64,000 bases of DNA from Anaerovorax odorimutans (GTDB lineage Bacteria; Bacillota; Clostridia; Peptostreptococcales; JAAYPU01), in assembly GCA_016841185.1 (NCBI GenBank), contig JAENZQ010000001.1:198364-262363 (forward strand). The letters are read 5' to 3'. Both the position numbers and the translations under genes were made by a program. The notes under the pieces were generated by a model that did no database searches, was not told where the DNA came from, and saw nothing but the letters and a program-made list of their open reading frames with translations. Numbering within the stretch: the first letter of the stretch is position 1; each line of letters begins with the position of its first letter. Positions 46,896-57,613 of the stretch are shown piece after piece.

Positions 46896-46947
46896 ACCTA
46901 ATGTAAAGGTTTTCATAAAGAAAATGAGGATAAAGGAGAGATTTTAA

Positions 46948-48282
<1,335 letters not shown>

Positions 48283-48308
48283 AGAACACTAATACTATAG
48301 ATTAAAAT

Positions 48309-48334
48309 AAAGACAGCCCTGACGGGCTGTCTTT
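48309..48334 (+). terminator. Terminator after gdhA
   Basis: Stem AAAGACAGCCC/GGGCTGTCTTT, loop TGAC, followed by TCTTTA. Confidence 0.93.
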
Positions 48335-48376
48335 TCTTTATTATCTCTTATCTGACTTTAGTCTATCCTGTCTTAT

Positions 48377-48540
48377 TAAGAGGTTGGAGGCAATAATAAG
48401 ATAATAGATAAAGGATAATAGATAACAGTTAATGTGGAGATTTTTCCCCACGAAAAAATCTCTTCAATCTTAAATCTCTTTAATAATCAGCCCTAATTTT
48501 TATCTATTATCTTTTATCTAATTCTAATCTATCTGTCCCC
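48377..48540. repeat. Pair of facing GATAATAGATAA repeats, one with hairpin
   Basis: 48377-48462 is a copy in plus orientation (AAGAGGTTGGAGG, GATAATAGATAAAGGATAATAGATAACAGT units, then stem GAGATTTTT/AAAAATCTC). 48500-48540 is a partial copy facing it (TATCTATTATCTTTTATCTA, then CTGTCCCC). The second overlaps the 3' end of addA. Confidence 0.8.
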
Positions 48541-51500
48541 TGTTTCCTCACCAAAATAGCTTTCTCTGCTTCAAATAAATATAGATAAACTTCTTTTATC
48601 TGTATACCCTTTACGATCTCAAGGGCTTCCTTATACAAATCCAGCTGGATCGAATATTTATGAATAATCCTGTCAATATGTCCATCTTCCATTTCCAAAG
48701 GTATAAAATCATTCTTATAATCTAATAGAATGTATCCTTCATCCTCCCTGAAGAAGCAGTCTATAGTCCCCTGAACCATAAGCTGTTCATCATCATCAAT
48801 GTCTTTTATTACACTTCTTGCTGTTTTTACTATATTAAATGGTACCTCACGAAAAACGCAATCTGATTTTTTCATTCTCTGACCGATCTTTGATTGAAAA
48901 AAACTTAATATTTTTTGGATCTTAATGGTGTCTGCTTCTTCTTTTTTAAGAAGCTCCGCCTTTTTCATTTCTTCTATCTGGTAATTTATTTCTTCTAAAC
49001 TTCCGGTCCTGTAAATGTCAATATGCTGCATTACGAGATGCATGATCGTACCCTTTTCCATTGCAGAAAAAGCGTCTGCTTTCTCAATAAAAGAAGGCGT
49101 TTTGGTAAGCTTTGGAATATCTACTTCATCATATTTCATTTTATCGATGGTAAGCTTTCGGATTTCAGTAACTGAAAGTTTGGATGGAATTCGAGATGCA
49201 TTGATAAAATCATATTGCCATTCCAGCTGCTGCGCCACCGAAATGCTCCTCTTTCTATCTACAGAAAAACCTGTTGAAAAGCTTTTTAGAATCTCTTCCT
49301 TGTTCTGTATCTTCTCTTTTGTTACTATGTCCAAATCTTTCTTTGCCCTTTTTTTAATAATCCAGCAAGATGCATCCTCATCACAACAATCATTATCTTC
49401 TGCTATCTCATACTGTAACACTTCATTTAATTGATTCCCACAGCTCTTATGCTTTTTGAGCACAGGGACCAGCCAATCCAAATAACAAGACGCATCCTGG
49501 ATATGGTGCTGGTCATAAATTTTCCACTTTTCTCTGAAGCGGTCTAAATCTCTGACAGTTCCTAATAAAACCAAACGATCCTGCGCTCTTGTAAAAGCCA
49601 CATACAGGATCCTCATTTCCTCTGCAACAGACTCTGCATCCTGCTGTTTTCTAATGAGCTTTTGATATAAAGTTGATGTATAAGCACCTAATTCCGGATC
49701 AACCAATCTCATACCAATCCCGATATCCTTGTGAAAAGCAATATTAAAGAGCTGAGTTCTTCTGTTCATCTCCTTTCCCATTCCTCCCACAATAACCAGC
49801 GGAAACTCTAATCCTTTACTTTTATGTATGCTCATGATACGAACAACATCATCATTTTCTCCTATTACTTTTGCCGTATTGATACCAGAACCTGTTTTTT
49901 TGACTTGTTCCATAAAGTTCAGAAAATCAAAAAGTCCTCTCATTGTAGTATTGCGAAACTGTCTGGCTTTCTCAATGAGGATGTTCATATTGGCCTGACG
50001 CTGCTTTCCGCCTGGTAAAGCACTGATATATGATTGATATCCCGTTTCCTGAAGAAGTCTCCATAAAAAATCGTCCAATTGCAAATAGGTGCTTTTCTTC
50101 TTCCAATGACTCAATTTATGTAAAAATAAACGACACTTCTCTGCCAAATCATCATCTTTTTGTGCATATAGTTCAAAAGCACAGTAGAATTTATCTTTTG
50201 AACATAATCTGATTTTGATGATTTCATCTGTAGAAAACCCGCCTACAGGAGATCTTAAAACGCTTAACAACGGGATATCCTGTTTTTTATTATCTATCAA
50301 AGAAATTAAATTCAGAAATATGCTGACCTCTATAGTCTCAAAATATCCCTCTCCTGCATCCATATACACAGGAATATTTTCCTGCAAAAGCGTTTCATAG
50401 TAGATATTCATCCATCCCTTTACAGTTCTGAGCAAAATCACGATATCCTTATAAGATAGCTTTCTCTCCATTTCTTTTTTACAGTCATATATCAATGTCC
50501 CTGCATATTCTTTTATCTTCTGGGCAGCAACATATGCTTCAACTTCTATTTTTTTCATTTCTTTTATTGCCTCATCTATATCTTCACCTTCCGGTTCTTT
50601 ATATTCAATAAGATTTAATTCAACCGGATAATCATAATTCGAATGATACTGGAGGCCCTTATACAAATAAGCCGATTCGTCATAGTCGATTTCAGCAGTA
50701 TCACTATTCATCAGATTTTTAAAAACGAAATTGGTTCCGTCAATGATATGGGTTTTGCTTCTGAAATTCTGATTTAAATCGATTTTTATATCTGAATCAG
50801 CTGAATGTATCTTACAGGCTTCATATCTGCTTAAAAAAATTGAAGGATCGGCAAGCCTGAATCTATAAATACTTTGTTTCACATCTCCTACCATAAAAAC
50901 ATTGTTTTCTCTTTTGATTGCATTTATTAGTGTTTCCTGGACAATGTTACTATCCTGATACTCATCTACAAATATATACTCAAACTTTTTGCGGTATCCC
51001 TGAGATACGGATTCCGACTGAAGGACCTTAAGGGCAAAATGCTCCAGATCATTAAAATCCAATAAATTTCTTTCTCTTTTTTTTAAAGAAAATATTCGAT
51101 CAAATTCCGAAACAAGATAGAATAATATTTCGGCGTATGGCTGTAATTCTTTTAGTTCTTCTAAATAAACCTCTATGGGTTTATTCATGTAATCTTCTTT
51201 TAATTGGGCAATAATATTTTTAGCATCACTTCTCAGCTTTTTTACACTGTCTTTCAGCGTATGATCTTCTTCATCTTTTCTTTGCGGGGGAAGCCTTGAA
51301 AACTCTAAAATTTTCAAAACTTCAGCCAGATTGCTTCCGTCATTACACAACGCTTTTTTAAAAAGGCTTATTTTGTGCAGATCTTCTACCAATGTAAGAA
51401 TATAGGAGGATGGGCCGTTTTCCTTTTCAGAAAAAAGTAATGCCTTTTGTAATAAATGCTCCGCCTTTCCGACTTCAAGATCCAATTCCTGAAGCATTCT

Positions 51501-52130
51501 GGAATAAATCGCGCTTTTTTTGAACTCCTCAAAGGTTAGATTCAGTTCCTGCACTTTCCGGTCCAACCATTCAAAAGGGTCCGGTGTACTTTGTATAAAG
51601 TTGAAAGTGTGCAAAATGATATTCTTGATCTCTTCTTCATTTTTTTCTGAAGCATAACAGTCTACAAATTTTATAAATGCTTCTTTCTTTTCGTCAAATT
51701 CCCTGTCTAACAACTGCTCTAAAGCTTCTTCCTGTAAAATGTATCTCTGTGCATCATCACAAATTTTAAAATCCGGTTCCAATTCAATCAGGTAAAAATA
51801 CTCCCTTAGAATTTCAATGCAAAAAGAATGAAATGTACTTATATTTGCACGTCCTGTCTTATTTAACTGCTCTTTCAGAAACTGATCCTTACCTTTGGTC
51901 TTTTCCAACTCTTCTGATATGGCATTTCCGATGCGTTCCCTCATTTCTGCTGCTGCTGCATTGGTAAAAGTTACAATCAGCATTCTGTCAATACCTATAC
52001 GATCTTTAATGATCAGCTGCTTAATACGCTCCACCAAAACAGCCGTTTTGCCGGAACCTGCTGCCGCCGAAACTAATATATTTTTTCCTCTTTTCTCAAT
52101 GGCCTGTTTCTGGCTGTTTGTCCACTTCAT
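48507..52130 (-). CDS. addA: Helicase-nuclease subunit AddA
   Basis: 1207 residues, close to the usual length. UvrD-type helicase motifs: SAAAGSGKTAVL (about 21-32), VDEYQDSN, GDVKQSIYRFR, NFRSK, SIHKSKGLEFPLVIVGG and LYVAFTRAQDRL; C-terminal RecB-type nuclease with GTIDCFF and LLDYKND. With AddB it processes DNA ends for recombination. ATG 52130 is the family start. addB is not adjacent, which is unusual. The last dozen residues come from a dispersed repeat (see findings). Confidence 0.95.
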   Translation of the reverse strand: MKWTNSQKQAIEKRGKNILVSAAAGSGKTAVLVERIKQLIIKDRIGIDRMLIVTFTNAAAAEMRERIGNAISEELEKTKGKDQFLKEQLNKTGRANISTFHSFCIEILREYFYLIELEPDFKICDDAQRYILQEEALEQLLDREFDEKKEAFIKFVDCYASEKNEEEIKNIILHTFNFIQSTPDPFEWLDRKVQELNLTFEEFKKSAIYSRMLQELDLEVGKAEHLLQKALLFSEKENGPSSYILTLVEDLHKISLFKKALCNDGSNLAEVLKILEFSRLPPQRKDEEDHTLKDSVKKLRSDAKNIIAQLKEDYMNKPIEVYLEELKELQPYAEILFYLVSEFDRIFSLKKRERNLLDFNDLEHFALKVLQSESVSQGYRKKFEYIFVDEYQDSNIVQETLINAIKRENNVFMVGDVKQSIYRFRLADPSIFLSRYEACKIHSADSDIKIDLNQNFRSKTHIIDGTNFVFKNLMNSDTAEIDYDESAYLYKGLQYHSNYDYPVELNLIEYKEPEGEDIDEAIKEMKKIEVEAYVAAQKIKEYAGTLIYDCKKEMERKLSYKDIVILLRTVKGWMNIYYETLLQENIPVYMDAGEGYFETIEVSIFLNLISLIDNKKQDIPLLSVLRSPVGGFSTDEIIKIRLCSKDKFYCAFELYAQKDDDLAEKCRLFLHKLSHWKKKSTYLQLDDFLWRLLQETGYQSYISALPGGKQRQANMNILIEKARQFRNTTMRGLFDFLNFMEQVKKTGSGINTAKVIGENDDVVRIMSIHKSKGLEFPLVIVGGMGKEMNRRTQLFNIAFHKDIGIGMRLVDPELGAYTSTLYQKLIRKQQDAESVAEEMRILYVAFTRAQDRLVLLGTVRDLDRFREKWKIYDQHHIQDASCYLDWLVPVLKKHKSCGNQLNEVLQYEIAEDNDCCDEDASCWIIKKRAKKDLDIVTKEKIQNKEEILKSFSTGFSVDRKRSISVAQQLEWQYDFINASRIPSKLSVTEIRKLTIDKMKYDEVDIPKLTKTPSFIEKADAFSAMEKGTIMHLVMQHIDIYRTGSLEEINYQIEEMKKAELLKKEEADTIKIQKILSFFQSKIGQRMKKSDCVFREVPFNIVKTARSVIKDIDDDEQLMVQGTIDCFFREDEGYILLDYKNDFIPLEMEDGHIDRIIHKYSIQLDLYKEALEIVKGIQIKEVYLYLFEAEKAILVRKQGTDRLELDKR

Positions 52131-52280
52131 AAATATCCCCCAACTTTTTTTGAATATTATCATTACCCGGCAAATAACGGTTTAAAAAAGAGCTTTGATT
52201 AAATAAAGTATATCATGGAAATATAAGGATGGGAATTTGCCTTAATTGAAAATCCCTATTTGAAAAAGTACTTTTAAACA

Positions 52281-52535
52281 CTACTTAAATACTTTTTTTC
52301 TGCGTATAACCATTTTAACGACTATATATGCTGCCGTTATTATCAGCACTCCCTTCCAGCTTACGTAAAAAGCACCGATGATGTTGCAAGAAAACTCAGT
52401 CAAAAAATCGGGGATCCTGACAGATCCTGAATAAAAAATAAATGTCGGTACAATTTCCGAATGGATATACATTGTAATTATATAAACCACTGATACAAGT
52501 AAATAAATCACATCAATCATTCTTTCTTTTTTCAT
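52281..52535 (-). CDS. Small two-helix membrane protein
   Basis: 84 residues with membrane segments at about 7-27 and 55-75, a basic C terminus (RRKKVFK). ATG 52535 with GGAAGGA. I do not recognise a family. It lies between addA and the divergent gpmI and has no obvious partner. Confidence 0.65.
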   Translation of the reverse strand: MKKERMIDVIYLLVSVVYIITMYIHSEIVPTFIFYSGSVRIPDFLTEFSCNIIGAFYVSWKGVLIITAAYIVVKMVIRRKKVFK

Positions 52536-52632
52536 GCCATTTCCTTCCTGATCCGTTTTAGCTCCGTATCATATTATACCATAAGGCAAAGGCATGTTTT
52601 GAAGTATTAGTTAGGTGTTGGTAAAAATGAAT

Positions 52633-52661
52633 TTGCATTTTGGCAGATATTGTGATATGTT
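52633..52661 (+). promoter_or_regulatory. Possible promoter of gpmI
   Basis: TTGCAT, 17-base spacer, TATGTT, 37 bases before the start codon. Weak -10. Confidence 0.4.
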
Positions 52662-52697
52662 TTTCCTGCAATCATCATTTTAATAAGGGAGATTACA

Positions 52698-54242
52698 ATG
52701 AAAAAGCCTACTGTTTTAACAATTCTTGATGGTTTTGGATATAGCACAAATAAAAAAGGGAATGCGGTCTATGCTGCAAATACCCCTAATTTAGATCAAT
52801 TATTTGCCACGTGTCCTAATGCCTTGATCGGCGCAAGCGGCTTGGACGCAGGATTGCCGGACGGCCAGATGGGAAATTCCGAAGTAGGACATTTAAACAT
52901 AGGTGCTGGAAGGATTGTCTATCAGGAATTCACGAGAATTTCAAAATCCATTGATGAAGGATCCTTCTTTGATAATAATATTTTTCTTAAAGCAATTGAA
53001 AACTCAAAAAAGAATAATACTGCCCTGCATTTATTCGGGCTGCTTTCCGACGGCGGCGTACACAGCCATATCCAACATTTATACGCACTTTTAGACCTTT
53101 TGAAATCAAATGGACTTCAAAAAGTTTTTCTGCATATATTTTTGGACGGCAGGGATGTTCCCCCCAAAAGTGCTCTTGACTATTTGAAAAACTTGCAAAC
53201 ATACATGGAAAATGTGAAAATTGGTGAAATTGCCACCGTCTCCGGCCGCTACTATGCAATGGACCGGGATAAACGCTGGGAACGTTTGGAAGCTGCTTAT
53301 AATGCAATGGTATTGGGAGAAGGATTTAAAGCCTCCAGTGCGGAAGAAGCCATAAAAAATGCCTATATTAGGGGGGAAACAGATGAATTCGTTCAACCGA
53401 CAGTTATCGTTAAAAACCAAAAACCTATAGGAAGCGTCAAAGAAAACGATTCGATTATTATGTTTAATTTTCGGCCGGACCGGGCGCGGGAAATCACCCG
53501 TTCTATTTCCGACAAACAGTTTAACGGCTTCAAGAGAAAACAAGGGTATTTTCCTGTATTCTATGTCTGTATGACTCAGTATGATGCAACGATGTCTGAC
53601 GTATCGGTTGCATATCCGCCTCAGAAGCTTAAGAATACTTTGGGAGAATATATTGCCGGCTTAGGGCTTAAACAGCTCAGAATCGCAGAAACAGAAAAAT
53701 ATGCACACGTCACTTTTTTCTTTAACGGCGGCGTTGAAAAACCCAATACCAATGAAGATCGCATTCTAATACCTTCGCCGAAAGTAGCAACTTATGACCT
53801 CAAACCAGAGATGAGTGCTTTTGAAGTTACAGATAAGGTTATTGAGGAGATTCAAAAAAATCAATACGATTTAATCATTTTGAATTATGCCAATGCAGAT
53901 ATGGTCGGACATACAGGAATCATGGAAGCCGCTGTTCAAGCTGTTGAGACCGTTGACAAATGTGTTGGTCGTATCGTGAGAACAGTGAGAAATAAAGGCG
54001 GCGATATGATTATTACCGCCGATCACGGTAATGCCGACTTGATGAAGGATGAATACGGAAACCCGGTTACTGCTCATTCTCTTAATAAAGTACCCATTAT
54101 CCTTATTTCAGATGAACCTTATCCGTTATCAAACGGCATTTTAGCAGATATTGCACCCACTCTTCTTGATGTAATGGAATTGGAAATACCTGAAGAAATG
54201 ACCGGCAAATCTCTGCTTCAGAAAGAACCTGCTCTGGCTTAA
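52698..54242 (+). CDS. gpmI: 2,3-bisphosphoglycerate-independent phosphoglycerate mutase
   Basis: 514 residues, family length. Nucleophile Ser in MGNSEVGHLNIGAGR; metal ligands in LTILDGFG, DGRDVPP, NYANADMVGHTG and TADHGNADLM. Converts 3- to 2-phosphoglycerate with manganese. ATG 52698 after GGGAG. Here it is separate from the glycolytic gap-pgk-tpi cluster where it commonly sits. Confidence 0.97.
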   Translation: MKKPTVLTILDGFGYSTNKKGNAVYAANTPNLDQLFATCPNALIGASGLDAGLPDGQMGNSEVGHLNIGAGRIVYQEFTRISKSIDEGSFFDNNIFLKAIENSKKNNTALHLFGLLSDGGVHSHIQHLYALLDLLKSNGLQKVFLHIFLDGRDVPPKSALDYLKNLQTYMENVKIGEIATVSGRYYAMDRDKRWERLEAAYNAMVLGEGFKASSAEEAIKNAYIRGETDEFVQPTVIVKNQKPIGSVKENDSIIMFNFRPDRAREITRSISDKQFNGFKRKQGYFPVFYVCMTQYDATMSDVSVAYPPQKLKNTLGEYIAGLGLKQLRIAETEKYAHVTFFFNGGVEKPNTNEDRILIPSPKVATYDLKPEMSAFEVTDKVIEEIQKNQYDLIILNYANADMVGHTGIMEAAVQAVETVDKCVGRIVRTVRNKGGDMIITADHGNADLMKDEYGNPVTAHSLNKVPIILISDEPYPLSNGILADIAPTLLDVMELEIPEEMTGKSLLQKEPALA

Positions 54243-54264
54243 GGTTTAAAATTTATGATTTAAA

Positions 54265-54289
54265 GACAGGGGCAAGCCCTGTCCCTACA
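54265..54289 (+). repeat. GACAGGG/CCCTGTC hairpin repeat
   Basis: GACAGGG-GCAAG-CCCTGTC followed by CCTACA. Related copies at 4471-4496 (reverse) and 55888-55911. Might serve as a weak terminator between gpmI and the convergent lipoprotein gene. Confidence 0.7.
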
Positions 54290-54301
54290 AATATTACGAC
54301 T

Positions 54302-55246
54302 CTATAAACTGTTTTTGGCATTATCAATAAGCTCATCTACACTTTCATCAAAATCAAGATATTTTTCTTCTCTGTCATAAGGTATTACAAATTCCAAGTC
54401 AGAAAGAAGTTCTAAATAATCATTTATGACATCTGCTGAAATCGTGTTTTTATGCTCTTCGGTAAATTTGTTATAACTGTCCAATACTTCTTCTTTGACC
54501 TTGTTTGTCTTCCATTCTACTACAGGGGTATTATTTAATCCCAGCATATACATCCAAAGGTACCGGGTATATCTGTATGATGCCTCTCCTTCTGCAATAG
54601 ACCCGGGATGTTCAGACAAGAACGTCTCCGTAGCCAAAACTCTTTCGCCAAGTTCATCCCAGGATATGACAAGAGCTGCGTCTTTTGCGCTTAATTGGTC
54701 AGATTCCATTGAACATAATGTAAAATAATCCGCTATATCTTCAGAAATAAAGTCGTTATATTTTAACATCCAGCTGTAATCTACAATAGGATTGATCATG
54801 CCTTCCACAATCTCAAGCTTATATCCGGATGCCGTTAAGTCATTATAAAACTCTCTTAGATCGGTCTCTTTGATTTCTTCAGTATCAATTCCTTCGGGGT
54901 AATCATAGTATGCATTCAATTTTTCTATATTGCCCCAAATGTTTGTGTTGTAATTGAAATAATCGTTCAGGTATTGCGATAATTCAAATGCCATTATACT
55001 TGCTGTCTCAGTTCCCAATTCCTTTATTTCCTCATCAACATAATCAACAACCTCTTTAGGAAAATCGGCTTCTTTTGCTAATGTCCTGAAATCTTTCAAT
55101 ATCTGCTCATCAGCCACTTTTTCATTAATCTGGCCATGCTCCTCATCCGTAACCGCCGCAGGACCGTCATTACTACTGCATCCTGTCATGATTCCTGTTA
55201 AAGGAAAAACAGCAATAAGTAAAAATATCATCCATCTTCTCATCAT
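54302..55246 (-). CDS. Putative lipoprotein
   Basis: 314 residues with a lipoprotein signal peptide (lipobox LTGIMTGC, Cys23). The mature part is acidic and helical, with no motif I recognise. ATG 55246 follows GAGGAG. It lies just downstream of cobO and could be cotranscribed. Function unknown; exposed on the outer face of the membrane. Confidence 0.75.
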   Translation of the reverse strand: MMRRWMIFLLIAVFPLTGIMTGCSSNDGPAAVTDEEHGQINEKVADEQILKDFRTLAKEADFPKEVVDYVDEEIKELGTETASIMAFELSQYLNDYFNYNTNIWGNIEKLNAYYDYPEGIDTEEIKETDLREFYNDLTASGYKLEIVEGMINPIVDYSWMLKYNDFISEDIADYFTLCSMESDQLSAKDAALVISWDELGERVLATETFLSEHPGSIAEGEASYRYTRYLWMYMLGLNNTPVVEWKTNKVKEEVLDSYNKFTEEHKNTISADVINDYLELLSDLEFVIPYDREEKYLDFDESVDELIDNAKNSL

Positions 55247-55316
55247 TCTGGTCTCCTCTCAAGTGATTTGTTTCACCCTTTAGACGATCAGCCATATTTT
55301 TTGTTCCATTTTTAAT

Positions 55317-55832
55317 TTATTTCTCTATTCCAATCCTTGCCTGTACACCTTTTCCATAATAATGCTTAATCTCTTTCATTTCCGTTACCAGATCGGCAAA
55401 TTCAACTAATTCTTCCGGGGCATTTCTTCCGGTCAGTATAACTTCTATATATTCTTTCCGCTGTTTTAAAACATCGATAACCTCTTGAACATCAAATAAT
55501 TTATAATAGAGTGCAATATTGATTTCATCCAGAATAAGAACATCATAATTCCCTTCACGTAAAATCTTTTTTATCTCTTCTAAACCCTCTATTGCCTTTC
55601 TTTTATCTTCATCTGTCGGGTTATTTATGATAAAGCAATCCCTGCCGTATTGACAGATTGTGAGATTTTGCAATAGTTCTCCTGCCCTTAGCTCGCTATA
55701 ATCCATCCCTTTAACAAATTGAGCAAAGTAAACCTTTTTACCTGCACATACGGCTCTGAGAGCAAGTCCTAAAGCAGCAGTAGTCTTTCCCTTCCCTCCG
55801 CCGGTATAAACATGTACATATCCTTTTTCCAT
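55317..55832 (-). CDS. cobO: Cob(I)yrinic acid a,c-diamide adenosyltransferase
   Basis: 171 residues: P-loop YTGGGKGKTTAALGLALRA, KGMDYSELR, VLILDEINIALYY and VILTGRNAPEEL are diagnostic of the BtuR/CobO/CobP family. It makes the adenosyl form of corrinoids. ATG 55832 with GGAGG. No B12 synthesis genes are adjacent. Adenosylcobalamin is needed by lysine 5,6-aminomutase of the classical lysine fermentation, so its nearness to the aminomutase operon may not be chance. Confidence 0.93.
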   Translation of the reverse strand: MEKGYVHVYTGGGKGKTTAALGLALRAVCAGKKVYFAQFVKGMDYSELRAGELLQNLTICQYGRDCFIINNPTDEDKRKAIEGLEEIKKILREGNYDVLILDEINIALYYKLFDVQEVIDVLKQRKEYIEVILTGRNAPEELVEFADLVTEMKEIKHYYGKGVQARIGIEK

Positions 55833-55887
55833 ATTATCCTCCAAAGAAGTTTAGTCCGTGGTTTATAGTTCGAGCACTAACCTCTTA

Positions 55888-56024
55888 AGGACAGGGGCAG
55901 CCCTTCCCTACATCGAAATAAACAATGAATAATGAATCGAGAAACTATGACTGGGTCAATAGTTTCTGACCACAACTATTATCTATTATCCTTTATCTAT
56001 TATTTTATTACTGCCTCTAACCTT
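55888..56024 (-). repeat. Mosaic repeat, reverse orientation
   Basis: Gap 55833-56197 has no gene. In it: GGACAGGGGCAG hairpin (55888-55911), a GAATAATGAATCG stretch, the hairpin AGAAACTATGAC-TGG-GTCAATAGTTTCT (55940-55967), then TATCTATTATCCTTTATCTATTATTTT and CTGCCTCTAACC, the reverse complement of the order seen at 7478-7559. Confidence 0.8.
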
Positions 56025-56154
56025 AAATACATTTTACCACAATATAAAGTGTTTTATAATAAATGTCCGAGTAATGAGATTGACCGGGCTGCGATTCATC
56101 CTTTTTTTGACATTGTCTATCCATCGCGGCTGAAAGCGAAGAGATTTTGAACCT

Positions 56155-56186
56155 AAAAAAAGGATGAGATTTTACTCATCCTTTTT
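56155..56186. terminator. Terminator of the lysine aminomutase operon
   Basis: Perfect stem AAAAAGGATGAG/CTCATCCTTTTT with a 6-base loop, 12 bases beyond the aminotransferase stop. A/T runs on both sides make it bidirectional. Confidence 0.93.
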
Positions 56187-56197
56187 AAGATTTGATA

Positions 56198-57541
56198 TTA
56201 GAATCCATTTCTTTTTTCTACTTCTGTCAGGACAGCTTCCAGTCTCTCAACAATAACATCTATTTGTTCTTCTGTTACAACGAACGGCGGTGAAATCATA
56301 AGAGTGTTTCCTGACTGTCCTTTGTTGCATCCGGAACTTCCCTCGATCAACATGTCTTTCTCCAAAGCACCCATCATCATCTGACCTGTATAATCCACTG
56401 ACGGATCGATGCATTCTTTTGTCTCTTTATCTTTTACAAGTTCTATTCCGATCATAAGGCCTCTTCCCCTGATATCTCCTACCGTAGGATGCGGATATAA
56501 GACTTCTTCTAATCGTTTTCTTAAATAAGCTCCCATTTTAGCCGACCGTTCTACCAAGTTGTATTTCTCTAAATATTCCATAGCTTTCAACGAAACCGCC
56601 GCCCCTAATGGGTTTCCTGACCATGAATATCCGGGTGGAAAAGTACCTTTAGCATCCACCATGGGCTTATAAACTTTTTCACTTATACCAACTGCTCCAA
56701 GCGGGAAGTATCCGCCGCTTACGGCTTTACCCATAATTGCCATGTCCGGCTTTATTCCAAAGTATTCAGATGCAAAATATTTTCCTGATCGTCCCATACC
56801 TGTCATGACTTCATCAAGTACTAAGAGGACATCATATTTATCACATATTTCTCTGATTTTCTTGAAATAGCCTTCTGCCGGTTCAGCAGCACAGAGTGAC
56901 ATACCTGAAATAGGTTCTGCAACAAAGGCTGCAACATTTTCCGGTCCTTCACAAAGTATCGTATCCTCCAATGCTTGTGCACACTCAAGGTTACATTTTC
57001 CCGGCTCTTTACCAAACCAACATCTGTAGCAGTAAGCCGGCGGAATTTTTGAAAAATCTGTCATGTATGGTTCATACCCGGCTCTTCTTTTTGAAAAACC
57101 GCTGATTGAAAGTGCGCCATTACTGATACCATGGTAGCTCTGCCACCTGGAAATAATCTTGTATTTTCCCTGGCACCCTTTATATATTTGATGCTTTCTG
57201 ATTAATTTTATCGCAATTTCTGTTGCTTCCGATCCGCCTGCTACCTGAAATATTCTGCTTAGATGACCTCCGGACAACTCTGAGATTTTTTTACAGGACT
57301 CTTTCAACACAGACGTAATGACATCATCCCGATGACAGTAAGCTAATTTATCCGATTGGGCCTTCATGACATCTCCCATTTCAGTAATGCCATGACCTAA
57401 ACTCATGAGAACCGGACCACTGGCACCATCGATGATTTCCCTGCCATCTTCCGTATACATGTAAATTCCCTTCCCATGAGAAATACATGGATATTCCCGG
57501 AAGAAATCTAAGCTTAAAACATTTGATTCTTCTCTTCTCAT
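56198..57541 (-). CDS. Class III PLP-dependent aminotransferase
   Basis: 447 residues. The PLP lysine is in MGKAVSGGYFPLGAVG, DEVMTGMGR is the usual PLP-pyridine Asp motif, and YHGISNGALS is the family loop. A cysteine-bearing insert (YCYRCWFGKEPGKCNLECA) marks a subfamily that includes omega- and beta-amino-acid aminotransferases. Last gene of the operon that starts with lysine 2,3-aminomutase. A reasonable role is removal of an amino group from beta-lysine or a derived diamino acid with 2-oxoglutarate or pyruvate as acceptor; this is inference. ATG 57541. Confidence 0.88.
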   Translation of the reverse strand: MRREESNVLSLDFFREYPCISHGKGIYMYTEDGREIIDGASGPVLMSLGHGITEMGDVMKAQSDKLAYCHRDDVITSVLKESCKKISELSGGHLSRIFQVAGGSEATEIAIKLIRKHQIYKGCQGKYKIISRWQSYHGISNGALSISGFSKRRAGYEPYMTDFSKIPPAYCYRCWFGKEPGKCNLECAQALEDTILCEGPENVAAFVAEPISGMSLCAAEPAEGYFKKIREICDKYDVLLVLDEVMTGMGRSGKYFASEYFGIKPDMAIMGKAVSGGYFPLGAVGISEKVYKPMVDAKGTFPPGYSWSGNPLGAAVSLKAMEYLEKYNLVERSAKMGAYLRKRLEEVLYPHPTVGDIRGRGLMIGIELVKDKETKECIDPSVDYTGQMMMGALEKDMLIEGSSGCNKGQSGNTLMISPPFVVTEEQIDVIVERLEAVLTEVEKRNGF

Positions 57542-57613
57542 TATTACACCTCTTTTTGGAGTGAATTGTGCGGTTATATTTCTCCTACTTTTTTATAATC
57601 CAATTCATATAGT

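Noticed and set aside
55833-56197. Cobalamin riboswitch near cobO
   Set aside because: No B12-box-like sequence; the region is repeats and a terminator.
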